Assembly: GCF_036345155.1 (NCBI RefSeq) | Contig: NZ_CP107772.1 | Span: forward strand, 3,720,001-3,784,000 | Source: Streptomyces sp. NBC_00582 | Lineage (GTDB): Bacteria; Actinomycetota; Actinomycetes; Streptomycetales; Streptomycetaceae | Length of the DNA: 64,000 nt | Reading direction: 5' to 3' | Shown: in pieces, positions 17,837 to 25,669 of the stretch | Layout of the letters: each line of letters starts with the position of its first letter | How positions within the stretch are numbered: the stretch's first letter is position 1 | Translations under genes and position numbers: made by a program | Notes under the pieces: model-generated | What the model saw: the letters and a program-made list of their open reading frames with translations, nothing else | Databases searched by the model: none | Told to the model about the DNA's origin: nothing

Positions 17837-19417
17837 ATGACCCACACCACAGACCCCGCTTCCGGAGCGGGCGAGCAGCACACGGGTGCTCACGCGAGCA
17901 GCGGCCGGGCCGCCAAGGGCGAGCACGTGAAGGAGACCAGGGGCCGGGGCGGCAAGGGGCTGCACCGGCGGAGGTTCCTCGGCGGGATGGCCGGCATCGG
18001 CTTCGGTGTCGTCGGCGCGGCGGGAGTCGGCGTCTCCCTGCTGACCGGCGGCAACAACAACAAGGCTTCCGCGGCCACGGAAGCCACCGGCACCCTGAAC
18101 ATCCCGGACCTGCTGGAGACCACCACCACCGACGGCACCACCACCTACACCCTGACCGCGAAGACCGGCACCAGCGAGGTGATCAGCGGCGTCACCAGCA
18201 CCACGGCCGGCTACAACGGGTCGTACCTCGGCCCGACGATGAAGTGGACCAAGGGCGACACGGTCCTGCTGAACATCACCAACAGCCTGGGCGACGACAC
18301 CACCGTCCACTTCCACGGCGCCCACATCCCGCCCAAGATGGACGGCGGCCCGCAGAACGCCTTCGCCGACGGGGAGACCTGGTCGCCCACCTTCGAGGTC
18401 CTCGACGAGGCCAAGACCCTGTGGTACCACCCGCACGCCCTCGGCACCACGGCCGAGCAGGTCGTCCACGGCCTGGCCGGCATGATCATCGTCGAGGACG
18501 ACTCGGACGTCTCGGCCGCGCTGCCGAGCGAGTACGGCGTCGACGACATCCCGATCATTTTGCAGTGTCTGGCCGTCGACACCAGCGGCGACATCAAGTA
18601 CGAGGCCACCGGGTACCGCAGCTCCACCACCACCTTCCCGGTGCTGGTCAACGGCACCAACGTCGACTCGACCACCCTCGGCTTCACCGCGACGAAGACG
18701 CGCACCCGCTTCCGCGTCCTGAACGCCTCCCCCGCCGACATCATGACCGTCCAGCGCAGCGACGGCGGGACGCTCACCCAGATCGCCACCGACCAGGGCT
18801 ATCTGACCGAGCCCGCCGAGGTCACCACGATCCGGCTGGTGGCCGGGGCCCGCGCCGAGTTCGTGCTCGACCTGGAGGACGCCGTCACGCTCCAGGCCGT
18901 GGTCACGACCGGCTGGATCCGCGGCGGAAGCGGCACGTACGACTTCCTCACGGTGACCCCGGAGGCCTCCGACACCCCCGACGACCTGCCGAGCTCGCTC
19001 AACACGATCACCCGGTACGACACGAGCGACTTCACCGCGCGGACGATCACCCTCGGCCAGAGCGGCGCGACCATGCTGATCAACGGCTCCGCGGGCACCA
19101 GCATGTCCTCGATGGCGATGATCAGCACCACGCTGGACGCCGAGGAGGTCTGGACGATCAAGAACAGCACGCAGCTGGAGCACTCCTTCCATCTGCACGA
19201 CGTGCCGTTCCAGCTCATCGAGATCAACGGCGAGGAGCCCACGGGGGTCAACCTCGGCTGGTACGACACCTACGAGGTGGTCGGCGGCGGCTCCATCAAG
19301 ATCGCGATGAAGTTCACGGACTTCACCGATGACACGTACATGTACATGCTGCATTGCCATCTGCTCCAGCACGAGGACGAGGGCATGATGGCGGCCCTCA
19401 TGGTCACGGAGAGCTAG
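17837..19417 (+). CDS. Tat-exported multicopper oxidase
   Basis: The oxidase has 526 residues and three cupredoxin domains. The Tat signal is RRRFLGGMAGIGFGVVG near residue 50, after an unusually long hydrophilic leader. Copper ligands are complete: HFHGAHIPP, WYHPHALGTT, HSFHLHDVPF and the type-1 site MLHCHLLQHEDEGMM, with an axial Met. This fits CotA/CueO/phenoxazinone-synthase-like oxidases that couple substrate or Cu(I) oxidation to reduction of O2 to water. There is no Met-rich CueO loop. A 14 bp stem terminator follows. No copper chaperone is adjacent, so the physiological substrate is open. Confidence 0.93.
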   Translation: MTHTTDPASGAGEQHTGAHASSGRAAKGEHVKETRGRGGKGLHRRRFLGGMAGIGFGVVGAAGVGVSLLTGGNNNKASAATEATGTLNIPDLLETTTTDGTTTYTLTAKTGTSEVISGVTSTTAGYNGSYLGPTMKWTKGDTVLLNITNSLGDDTTVHFHGAHIPPKMDGGPQNAFADGETWSPTFEVLDEAKTLWYHPHALGTTAEQVVHGLAGMIIVEDDSDVSAALPSEYGVDDIPIILQCLAVDTSGDIKYEATGYRSSTTTFPVLVNGTNVDSTTLGFTATKTRTRFRVLNASPADIMTVQRSDGGTLTQIATDQGYLTEPAEVTTIRLVAGARAEFVLDLEDAVTLQAVVTTGWIRGGSGTYDFLTVTPEASDTPDDLPSSLNTITRYDTSDFTARTITLGQSGATMLINGSAGTSMSSMAMISTTLDAEEVWTIKNSTQLEHSFHLHDVPFQLIEINGEEPTGVNLGWYDTYEVVGGGSIKIAMKFTDFTDDTYMYMLHCHLLQHEDEGMMAALMVTES

Positions 19418-19442
19418 GCCCTTCGGCCCTGCCCCTCACGCA

Positions 19443-19477
19443 GGCTGCCGCCGGCAGTGGAAGTGCCGGCGGCAGCC
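19443..19477. terminator. Bidirectional terminator after the multicopper oxidase
   Basis: A perfect 14 bp stem, GGCTGCCGCCGGCA/TGCCGGCGGCAGCC, with a 7 nt loop lies between the oxidase stop (19417) and the convergent small orf (19504). It is T-tract poor, so it works through stem strength. Confidence 0.85.
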
Positions 19478-19503
19478 CCTGACCCAGCGCACCCGGGCCA
19501 GGT

Positions 19504-19701
19504 TCATGGTGGTGGCGGTGGCCGGCAGGTCCCCTTGGACACGTCCACCCGTCCGGCTCCGCTGTTCGCGACCACGAGGTCACGGACGCCGTCGCCGTCC
19601 AGGTCGGCGGTGACGACGTGCCGGGTCTGCGCGGCGGCCGTCCCGGAGGTGTCGAGCCGGTCGTCGGGGACGCGGCGTTCGTGGGATGACGCGACGGTCA
19701 T
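19504..19701 (-). CDS. Small VCBS/FG-GAP-repeat orf or remnant
   Basis: The orf has 65 residues from ATG 19701, with AGAAGG 8 nt upstream. The middle, HVVTADLDGDGVRDLVVANS, is a single canonical FG-GAP/VCBS calcium-loop repeat, and the end is a proline run (CRPPPPP). Real VCBS proteins carry many repeats and a secretion signal, neither present here. It is either a leftover of a larger gene or a very small calcium-binding protein. Three TGTCGACA palindromes lie just upstream. Confidence in expression is low. Confidence 0.4.
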   Translation of the reverse strand: MTVASSHERRVPDDRLDTSGTAAAQTRHVVTADLDGDGVRDLVVANSGAGRVDVSKGTCRPPPPP

Positions 19702-19712
19702 GGGACGGCCTT

Positions 19713-19839
19713 CTGTCGACAGCAGCGCGGGGAACCTGCACCGGAAGGTAGCCGAAGAGGCGCCCACTGTCGACACCGAGACACGATATTGACAGGTGAC
19801 CGCCAGCCGCCGCCCGGATTCGCGCGGAGTGTCGACACT
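19713..19839. promoter_or_regulatory. Three TGTCGACA palindromes
   Basis: CTGTCGACAG (19713-19722), CTGTCGACAC (core 19768-19775) and AGTGTCGACACT (19828-19839) lie within 127 bp, with core spacings of 54 and 62 bp. They occupy the gap between the cysteine desulfurase end and the small VCBS orf start. They may be operators for a regulator encoded elsewhere. Confidence 0.5.
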
Positions 19840-19855
19840 AGGCGCGCCTGGGGCC

Positions 19856-21025
19856 TTACGTGAGCCCCGCCGCCCGGGCCCGCTCCACGGCCGGGCCGAT
19901 GACCTTGGCGAGCGCCTCCACATCGGCCTCGGTGCTGGTGTGGCCGAGGGAGAACCGCAGGGTGCCGCGGGCCAGGTCGGGATCGGTGCCGGTGGCGAGC
20001 AGGACATGGCTGGGCTGGGCGACCCCGGCCGTGCAGGCGGAGCCGGTGGAGCACTCGATGCCCTGCGCGTCGAGCAGCAGGAGCAGGGAGTCGCCCTCGC
20101 AGCCCGGGAAGGTGAAGTGCGCGTTGGCCGGGAGCCGGCCGTCCGGCGCCGGGTCGCCGCCGAGGATCGCGTCCGGGACGGCCGTACGGACCGCGGTGAC
20201 CAGGGAGTCGCGCAGGGCGCCGATCTCCCGGGCGAACCACTCGCGCTGTTCGGCGGCGAGCCGGCCGGCGACCGCGAACGAGGCGACGGCGGGCACGTCG
20301 AGGGTGCCCGAGCGCACGTGCCGTTCCTGGCCGCCGCCGTGCAGGACGGGCACCGGGGTGTACTCGCGGCCGAGGAGCAGGGCGCCGATGCCGTAGGGGC
20401 CGCCGATCTTGTGGCCGGAGACGGTCATCGCGGCGAGGCCGGAGGCGGCGAAGTCGACCGGGACCTGACCGAAGGCCTGGACGGCGTCGGCGTGCAGCGG
20501 GACGCCGAACTCCGCCGCCACGTCGGCGAGGTCACGGACCGGCATGACCGTGCCGATCTCGTTGTTCGCCCACATGACGGTGGCGAGGGCGACGTCGTCG
20601 GGGTCGCGGGCGAGTGCCTCGCGCAGCGCGTCGGGGTGGACCCGGCCGTAGGAGTCGACCGGGAGGTACTCGATCCGCGCGCCCTCGTGCTCGCCGAGCC
20701 AGTGCACGGCGTCGAGGACCGCGTGGTGCTCGACGGGGCTGGCCAGTACCCGGGTGCGGGCCGGGTCGGCGTCACGGCGGGACCAGTACAGGCCCTTGAC
20801 CGCGAGGTTGTCGGCCTCGGTGCCGCCGGAGGTGAGGACGACCTCGCTGGGGCGGGCGCCGAGCGCCTCCGCGAGGGTCTCGCGGGCCTCCTCGACCGTC
20901 CGTCTGGCGCGGCGGCCGGATGCGTGGAGGGAGGAGGCATTGCCGGTGATGCTCAGGTGCGCGCTGAGTGCCTCGACCGCCTCCGGGAGCATCGGGGTGG
21001 TCGCGGCGTGGTCGAGGTATGCCAT
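19856..21025 (-). CDS. Cysteine desulfurase (IscS/NifS type)
   Basis: This class V aminotransferase fold enzyme (389 residues) converts cysteine to alanine, leaving a persulfide. The PLP lysine is K206 in [11 protein letters not shown], and the catalytic cysteine is C331 in [11 protein letters not shown] on the short loop of group I enzymes. [19 protein letters not shown] and [10 protein letters not shown] are further conserved blocks. ATG 21025 gives the family start [11 protein letters not shown]. It is the likely sulfur donor for MnmA and iron-sulfur assembly. Downstream there is no scaffold gene, only TGTCGACA boxes and a small orf. Confidence 0.95.
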   Translation of the reverse strand: MAYLDHAATTPMLPEAVEALSAHLSITGNASSLHASGRRARRTVEEARETLAEALGARPSEVVLTSGGTEADNLAVKGLYWSRRDADPARTRVLASPVEHHAVLDAVHWLGEHEGARIEYLPVDSYGRVHPDALREALARDPDDVALATVMWANNEIGTVMPVRDLADVAAEFGVPLHADAVQAFGQVPVDFAASGLAAMTVSGHKIGGPYGIGALLLGREYTPVPVLHGGGQERHVRSGTLDVPAVASFAVAGRLAAEQREWFAREIGALRDSLVTAVRTAVPDAILGGDPAPDGRLPANAHFTFPGCEGDSLLLLLDAQGIECSTGSACTAGVAQPSHVLLATGTDPDLARGTLRFSLGHTSTEADVEALAKVIGPAVERARAAGLT

Positions 21026-21184
21026 GGTGGCCACGATTCTACGGGGCTCCCCCGGTGGACCTCGTGTCAAGGTCGGCCACGGTCACGGGCGGAGCCGGCC
21101 GGCCATGCACTCGGGCTTTCGGCCGGTGCGGCGAGAGGGCGTGCCGGGCGTCGCGGGCACCGCACAGGACTTTCGGAACACCCC

Positions 21185-21454
21185 CTAGAAGCCCCAGGAG
21201 ACCGAGGCGTCCGCCTGCATGAACGCCAGCAGGAGCAGCAGGTCGGCGACGCCGAGACCGAGACCCAGCCAGGCCCGGCCGCGACGGGTGGTGCCGCGGA
21301 CGAGGGCCACCGAGGCGAGGACGATGGCGATGGGGCCGAGGAAGAGGTTCAGGACCAGCAGCCCCAGCAGGCCCAGGATGAAGGACGCGACGGCCATGCC
21401 GTCGGTGTCACGGACGCCGGTGCGGCGGGTGGTGGCCGGTGCGGTGAGTTGCAT
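21185..21454 (-). CDS. DUF4190 small membrane protein
   Basis: The protein has 89 residues with two hydrophobic hairpin helices (MAVASFILGLLGLLVLNLFL, then GPIAIVLASVALVRG) and a third segment, LGLGLGVADLLLLLAF. The GLxxxxLxGxIAIVLAxxAL pattern is typical of DUF4190. The ATG at 21454 is preceded by AGGAG. It follows another tiny membrane gene by 29 nt, and both are transcribed away from the FabR-like regulator, so they are its nearest likely targets. Function unknown. Confidence 0.85.
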   Translation of the reverse strand: MQLTAPATTRRTGVRDTDGMAVASFILGLLGLLVLNLFLGPIAIVLASVALVRGTTRRGRAWLGLGLGVADLLLLLAFMQADASVSWGF

Positions 21455-21483
21455 GATCGTTCAGCTCCTGTGGGACGGGCCGG

Positions 21484-21651
21484 TCAGTGGGTCGAGGTGC
21501 GGCCGCGGCGGGCGTGGCGCTCGCGGAGCGCGAAGACGCCGAGCCAGACGGCGATCACGGCGGCGATGACGAGCGAGACGCCGAGCGGCGCATGGGCCAC
21601 GGTGCCCATGACGACGCCGAGCAGCAGCAGTGCGGCCACGAGGAACAGCAT
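21484..21651 (-). CDS. Tiny two-helix membrane protein
   Basis: The protein has 55 residues from ATG 21651, chosen over the longer Cys/His-rich extension because GGAGGG lies upstream and translation then begins directly in the first helix. Helices are MLFLVAALLLLGVVMGTVA and GVSLVIAAVIAVWLGVFAL, followed by a basic tail RERHARRGRTSTH. The shape is that of a membrane hairpin. It is the first gene of the pair with the DUF4190 protein. Function unknown. Confidence 0.65.
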   Translation of the reverse strand: MLFLVAALLLLGVVMGTVAHAPLGVSLVIAAVIAVWLGVFALRERHARRGRTSTH

Positions 21652-21680
21652 GGGATCGGATCCCCCTCCGTGAAGTCCGG

Positions 21681-21721
21681 GTGAACATTTCGGTGAACAG
21701 TTGTGGTTACACTTGTTCACT
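21681..21721. promoter_or_regulatory. GTGAACA operator cluster (FabR/DesT-like)
   Basis: GTGAACA occurs at 21681-21687 and 21693-21699, and its inverse TGTTCAC at 21714-21720. Read on the minus strand, 21721-21706 is AGTGAACAAGTGTAAC, which resembles FabR/DesT sites (AGTGAACn...TGTTnACT). It lies 30-70 nt upstream of the tiny membrane gene. Confidence 0.6.
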
Positions 21722-21761
21722 GACTTTGAGTCTAGCGTGTCGTACGGCTTTTCAATTCCGG

Positions 21762-21777
21762 AGAACAGTTGTTAACT
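21762..21777. promoter_or_regulatory. Operator-like box AGAACAGTTGTTAACT
   Basis: This 16 bp near-palindrome has the same GAACA...TGTT spacing as the cluster at 21681-21721. It ends 8 nt before the regulator's ATG, suggesting autorepression. Confidence 0.55.
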
Positions 21778-21784
21778 GGATGAC

Positions 21785-22411
21785 ATGAGTCACACCCTCG
21801 GCATCCGACAGGCCCAGAAGCAGAAGACCCGGCAGGCGCTCCTGGACGCCGCGCTCGGACTGCTGGAGGAGCAGAGCCTGAGCAGCCTGGGCCTGCGCGA
21901 GGTCACCCGGGCCGTCGGGGTCGCCCCGACGGCGTTCTACCGGCACTTCCGCTCCACCGCGGATCTCGGCGTGGCCCTGGTCGAGGAGGCGCTGGGCAGT
22001 CTGCACCCGATGATCCGCCAGACCGTGGCGAGCGCGGAGTCGAGCGACGAGCGCATCACCCGCGCCGTGCAGTTGATAGAGAGTCATGTGACCGCGTACC
22101 CCGCACACGTCCGTTTCATCGCCCGGGAGCGGCACGGCGGAGTCCAGCCGGTGCGCAAGGCGATCCAGGAGCAACTGGGCCGGTTCGTCGAGGAGGTGCG
22201 GGACGAGCTCGCCAAGGACCCCGAGGCGGAGGGCTGGAGCGACGACGACCTGCTGATGCTGTCGCACCTGTACGTCGACCAGATGCTCATCACGGCCTCG
22301 CTCTTCCTGGAGGCCCTGGAGGCGTCGCCCGAGGAGCGGGAGCGCGTCGCCCTGCGCGCGACCCGTCAGATGCGGCTCATCGGCATCGGCCGCCACCACT
22401 GGCTCGACTGA
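21785..22411 (+). CDS. FabR/DesT-like TetR regulator
   Basis: The regulator has 208 residues. It matches E. coli FabR across the DNA-binding domain: RQAQKQKTRQALLDAA, LREVTRAVGVAPTAFYRHF and LGVALVEE. The match extends into the ligand domain with VRFIARERHGG and RKAIQEQLGRFVEEVRDEL. FabR and DesT bind acyl-CoA or acyl-ACP and control unsaturated fatty acid synthesis, so an acyl ligand is likely here by family. No desaturase or fab gene is adjacent; only two tiny membrane proteins are divergent from it. GAACA-type boxes resembling FabR sites lie on both sides of the intergenic gap. Confidence 0.9.
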   Translation: MSHTLGIRQAQKQKTRQALLDAALGLLEEQSLSSLGLREVTRAVGVAPTAFYRHFRSTADLGVALVEEALGSLHPMIRQTVASAESSDERITRAVQLIESHVTAYPAHVRFIARERHGGVQPVRKAIQEQLGRFVEEVRDELAKDPEAEGWSDDDLLMLSHLYVDQMLITASLFLEALEASPEERERVALRATRQMRLIGIGRHHWLD

Positions 22412-22422
22412 GCCCAGCGGCC

Positions 22423-22460
22423 GGACGAAAGCGCACGGACGAAAGCGCACGGACGAAAGC
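22423..22460. repeat. 14 bp tandem repeat GGACGAAAGCGCAC
   Basis: There are two full copies and a partial third (10 bases) immediately before the terminator stem at 22458-22487. Confidence 0.85.
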
Positions 22461-22487
22461 GGCGCACCCGTTCCCGGGTGCGCCGCT
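22458..22487. terminator. Bidirectional terminator, 13 bp stem with TTCC loop
   Basis: AGCGGCGCACCCG pairs perfectly with CGGGTGCGCCGCT around a TTCC tetraloop, between the convergent FabR-like gene and the Gly-rich lipoprotein gene. Confidence 0.9.
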
Positions 22488-22498
22488 CCTGTCGCGGG

Positions 22499-22861
22499 TC
22501 AGCCCTGCTGCTGGGCCTGCTGGCCCTGGCCGCCACCGCCGGGGCCGCCACAGCCGCCGCCCCGGCCACCGCCGGGGCCGCCCTGGCCGCCGCCGGGGGC
22601 ACCGCTCGGCATGCCGGAGGGGACGCCGGTGGGCGTGCCGGTCGGGGTGCCCGTCGGCCCACCGGAGGCGGCGCCGGACGGGGCGCCGGAGGGAGCGCCG
22701 CTCGGCGCGGCACCGGTCGGCATGCCGGACGGCGCCTGACAGTTCTGGCTCTGGCCGGAGGTGCCGCTGGAGGACGAGGTGTCGCCGGAACCGCAGGCGA
22801 CCAGGGCGAGGGGCGAGAGCGCCAACAGGGCCACCGCCGGGACGAGACGCACACGCTTCAC
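22499..22861 (-). CDS. Gly/Pro-rich small lipoprotein
   Basis: The protein has 120 residues from GTG 22861, with TTGGAGCT upstream. A signal peptide (VRLVPAVALLALSPLALVA) ends in the lipobox LVAC. The mature part is low complexity: PSGAPSG and PTGTPTG repeats, then Gly-Gly-Pro/Gln runs with one Cys in RGGGCGGP, and a Gln-rich end. It should be anchored to the outer face of the membrane. Function unknown; the composition suggests an extended wall-spanning linker. Confidence 0.75.
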   Translation of the reverse strand: MKRVRLVPAVALLALSPLALVACGSGDTSSSSGTSGQSQNCQAPSGMPTGAAPSGAPSGAPSGAASGGPTGTPTGTPTGVPSGMPSGAPGGGQGGPGGGRGGGCGGPGGGGQGQQAQQQG

Positions 22862-22977
22862 GAGAGACAGCTCCAAGCACGATGAGGGAGTCCTGAGATG
22901 CGGGCACTCAACCAACGGCGGCTGAGGCTTCCTTGAGCCCGCTCTGTCCGCTGCCTGTCAATGACGTAAAGCGGACC

Positions 22978-23988
22978 TCAGGAAACCTCGCTGACCTGGG
23001 AGTTCGACGTCGACGCCCGATCGGTGCGCTGGTACAGCTCCGTGACAGAGGCGGCCGCGGCGCGCAGTTCCTCGCGGGCCTCGGGCGGGGAGAGGACCTC
23101 CACCCGGTCGGAGAACGCGAGGAGTTGGCGGACCGCGGGCAGGGAGGGGTACGACAGCCGGGCGGTCACCCAGTCGCCCTCTTCCGTGTCCTCCCCGCCG
23201 GGGAGGTCGGCGACGACCGAGGCGTTCAGGCGCAGGAACATGTCGAGCCGGTCGCGCCGGACCCGGACGGTGACGTCGAATCCGCCGGGGCTCTCCTCGA
23301 CCTGGCGGCGCAGCACATCCCAGGCGTCGGCGAGTTCGACGCCCGGCCGACGCCGTACGGGATCGTCCAGCACCTGCGCCGAGCGCACCCGGTCGGCACG
23401 GAAGAGGCGGGGCTTTCCGCGCCGGTCGGCGACGAGGTACCAGACGCCCGCCTTGGCGACGAGCCCGTACGGGTCGACGGTGTACGCGGTGGGCTCGGAG
23501 TCCCCGCTGTGGCGGTAGCGCAGGCGCAGTCGCCGGTCGGCGAAGACCGCGTCCTGGAGCGTGTCGAGGTCGACGGCGGGCTGGGGGCCGCCCTTCCAGC
23601 GGGTGGCGTCGACCAGGATGCGGCGGCTGGTCACCTCGGCGGCGGGGCGGTGCGGGGCGGGCAGCGCGGCCATCACCTTGCGCAGCGCAGAACCGAGGGC
23701 CGCGTCCAGGCCGAGGGCGGCGTGCGCGCCCTGGGCGGCCAGGATGAACAGGGCGCGGGACTCGTCGGCGGTCAGACCGGTGACGTCCGTGCGGAACCCG
23801 GGGAGCAGTTCGATGCCGCCGTGCCGGCCGCGTTCGGCGTAGACGGGGACGCCGGCGGTGGACAGGGCCTCGACGTCCCGGTAGATCGTGCGCACCGACA
23901 CTTCGAGGCGTTCGGCGAGTTCGGGGGCGGGGACCCGGCCGCGGGTCTGCAGGAGCAGCAGGATCGACAGGAGACGGTCGGACTTCAC
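22978..23988 (-). CDS. WYL-domain transcriptional regulator
   Basis: The protein has 336 residues. The N-terminal winged helix-turn-helix reads LSILLLLQTRGRVPAPELAE with SVRTIYRDVEALSTAGVPVY, a DeoR/YafY type. A WYL domain follows around 140-210 (KAGVWYLVADRRGKPRLFR) and a WCX C-terminal extension. WYL proteins sense ligands, often nucleic acids or small molecules. GTG start at 23988. It is divergent from the TIGR03086-family gene with about 110 bp between starts, which is a plausible target. Confidence 0.9.
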   Translation of the reverse strand: MKSDRLLSILLLLQTRGRVPAPELAERLEVSVRTIYRDVEALSTAGVPVYAERGRHGGIELLPGFRTDVTGLTADESRALFILAAQGAHAALGLDAALGSALRKVMAALPAPHRPAAEVTSRRILVDATRWKGGPQPAVDLDTLQDAVFADRRLRLRYRHSGDSEPTAYTVDPYGLVAKAGVWYLVADRRGKPRLFRADRVRSAQVLDDPVRRRPGVELADAWDVLRRQVEESPGGFDVTVRVRRDRLDMFLRLNASVVADLPGGEDTEEGDWVTARLSYPSLPAVRQLLAFSDRVEVLSPPEAREELRAAAASVTELYQRTDRASTSNSQVSEVS

Positions 23989-24098
23989 CGCCCCAGGTTC
24001 CCCTGTTCGGGCCGGCGCGACAAATGTTGACGGCGGATGTCAGGTTAGGGGTCCAGCATCAGGGCCGTACCCCGTTCAGTCGAGGAGAGGCCACACCT

Positions 24099-24686
24099 GT
24101 GAGCACCACCGACCCCCGCCCCGTCTACACCCGCGCGACCGAGCAGGCCGCCGCACTCATCCGGACCGTGCAGCCCGAGCAGCTCGACGGTCCGACCCCC
24201 TGCGCCGAGTTCGACGTACGGACGCTGCTGAGCCACATCGTGGGCGGCACCCGGCGGGTCGCGATCGTCGGCGAGGGCGGGGACGGGCTCGCCGAGCCCT
24301 CGTTCATCGACGGCGTCGAGGACGACGGCTGGGCGGAGGCCTACGGCGGGGTGCGCACCCGGGTGGTGAAGGCCTGGGAGAGCGACGAGCGGATGGCGAC
24401 GCCGGTCCGGGTGCCGTGGGGCGAGGTCCCCGGTGACGCGGCGCTCTCCGGATATGTCATGGAGCTGGTGACCCACACCTGGGACCTCGCCGAGGCCCTC
24501 GGTCACCCGCTCGCCCTGGACCCGGAGCTGGCCGAGTTCGCCCTCGCGGCCGGCCACCGCAACCTGCCGGACCCGGAGCGCGACAGCCGCACCCCCTTCG
24601 CCTCGGCCCGCCCGGCCGCGGCCGACGCGGAGGCGTACACCCGCCTGGCGGCCTGGCTGGGCCGGGAGCCGCTCAGCCGAGCCTGA
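24099..24686 (+). CDS. TIGR03086-family mycothiol-dependent-fold protein
   Basis: The protein has 195 residues from GTG 24099, with GAGGAGAGG upstream. It opens with PTPCAEFDVRTLLSHIVGGT, the conserved start of the maleylpyruvate-isomerase/DinB-like four-helix fold, whose histidine is a metal ligand. ELVTHTWDLAEALG gives a second metal His, and the third lies in ALAAGHRNL-like sequence. Members are metal-dependent and many use mycothiol, but this one has no known substrate. It overlaps the convergent thioesterase by 14 bp. Confidence 0.88.
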   Translation: MSTTDPRPVYTRATEQAAALIRTVQPEQLDGPTPCAEFDVRTLLSHIVGGTRRVAIVGEGGDGLAEPSFIDGVEDDGWAEAYGGVRTRVVKAWESDERMATPVRVPWGEVPGDAALSGYVMELVTHTWDLAEALGHPLALDPELAEFALAAGHRNLPDPERDSRTPFASARPAAADAEAYTRLAAWLGREPLSRA

Positions 24687-25533
24687 CGCGGGCCAGCTGC
24701 CGGGACTGGGCCACCAGACGGTCGGCGCTGTCCCAGACCTCGGCGTCCTCCTCCAGGAAGCCGCCCGCGAGGTTGCGGGTGGTGATGGAGACGCGCAGCG
24801 GGCCGGGGGCCGGGCGGCAGCGGACGTGGACGGTGAGTTCGACCGTGGGGACCCAGCCCCGCAGGCCGATCTCGAAGGCGGTCGGGGGCAGGGCGTCGAC
24901 GGCGAGGAGGAGGGAGAGCGGGTCGGGTGCGCGGCCGTCCTTGAGGCCGAACCAGGCCCGCATCTCGCCCTTACCTGAGGGCGCGCCCAGGGCCCAGCCG
25001 AGGGTGGAGGGGTCGAGCTTGAGCATCAGACGGTCGGCGATCGCGGAACTGCCGTCGACGGGGGCCGGTCCGTCCTCGGGGCCGAAGCACTGGTCCATCG
25101 GCGGCAGGACGGGGGGCTTCGCCGTCGTACGGACGTCGTCCGGGAGGGAGTCGAGGTCGCCGTAGGAGGCGAGGACGCGGATCCGCTCGATCTCGTTGCC
25201 CTCCTCGTCGTACTGCAGGAGCGAGGCCTGGCCGGTGGACAGGGTGCGGCCGGTGCGGACCACGTCCGTGCGGACCACGGCCGGCCCCGGCTGGGAGGCG
25301 GTGAGGTAGTGGGCCGAGATGGTGAACGGGTCGCGGTGCGGGAGGGCGTCCGCGAGGGCGCGGCCGAGGACGGCGAGCAGATAACCGCCGTTGACGGCGT
25401 TGATGATCGTCCAGCCGGCCGAGAGGTCGATGTCGTACACGCCCGGGGCGCGCGGGGTGAGCGCGGTGTCGCGGTCGAACTCGCTGTCGCCGATGGTGGC
25501 CCGCTCGGCCGCCGCGGTAGCTGCTTCTGGCAT
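24673..25533 (-). CDS. Acyl-CoA thioesterase, double hot-dog type
   Basis: The protein has 286 residues from ATG 25533; a further TTG at 25548 is possible. The first hot-dog half has WTIINAVNGGYLLAVLGRAL (the Asn-Gly-Gly central helix) and PFTISAHYLTASQPG. The second half has GLRGWVPTVELTVHVR and GFLEEDAEVWDSADRLVAQSRQL, typical of TesB-like thioesterases. It should hydrolyse acyl-CoA in the cytoplasm. No Shine-Dalgarno is seen, so the gene may be leaderless. It is divergent from the membrane esterase gene. Confidence 0.87.
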   Translation of the reverse strand: MPEAATAAAERATIGDSEFDRDTALTPRAPGVYDIDLSAGWTIINAVNGGYLLAVLGRALADALPHRDPFTISAHYLTASQPGPAVVRTDVVRTGRTLSTGQASLLQYDEEGNEIERIRVLASYGDLDSLPDDVRTTAKPPVLPPMDQCFGPEDGPAPVDGSSAIADRLMLKLDPSTLGWALGAPSGKGEMRAWFGLKDGRAPDPLSLLLAVDALPPTAFEIGLRGWVPTVELTVHVRCRPAPGPLRVSITTRNLAGGFLEEDAEVWDSADRLVAQSRQLARVRLG

Positions 25534-25669
25534 GACTGAACCGTACAACAGGAAATTACTAAGCAGTAGCTTTTTGACTCTCCCCGGCCAGGTGAGACCC
25601 GGGCAATTTCTCGGTAAGTGTCCGTACTCGCCCGTAAACCCGGCGTCCTCGGATCCCCTCTAGGGGGAC

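Noticed and set aside
17816..19372. 518-codon minus-strand frame opposite the multicopper oxidase
   Set aside because: Shadow frame; the oxidase has all copper ligands on the plus strand.
25557..25568. TACT-AAGC-AGTA as a regulator site between the thioesterase and esterase genes
   Set aside because: The arms are only 4 bp, which is within chance for this length.
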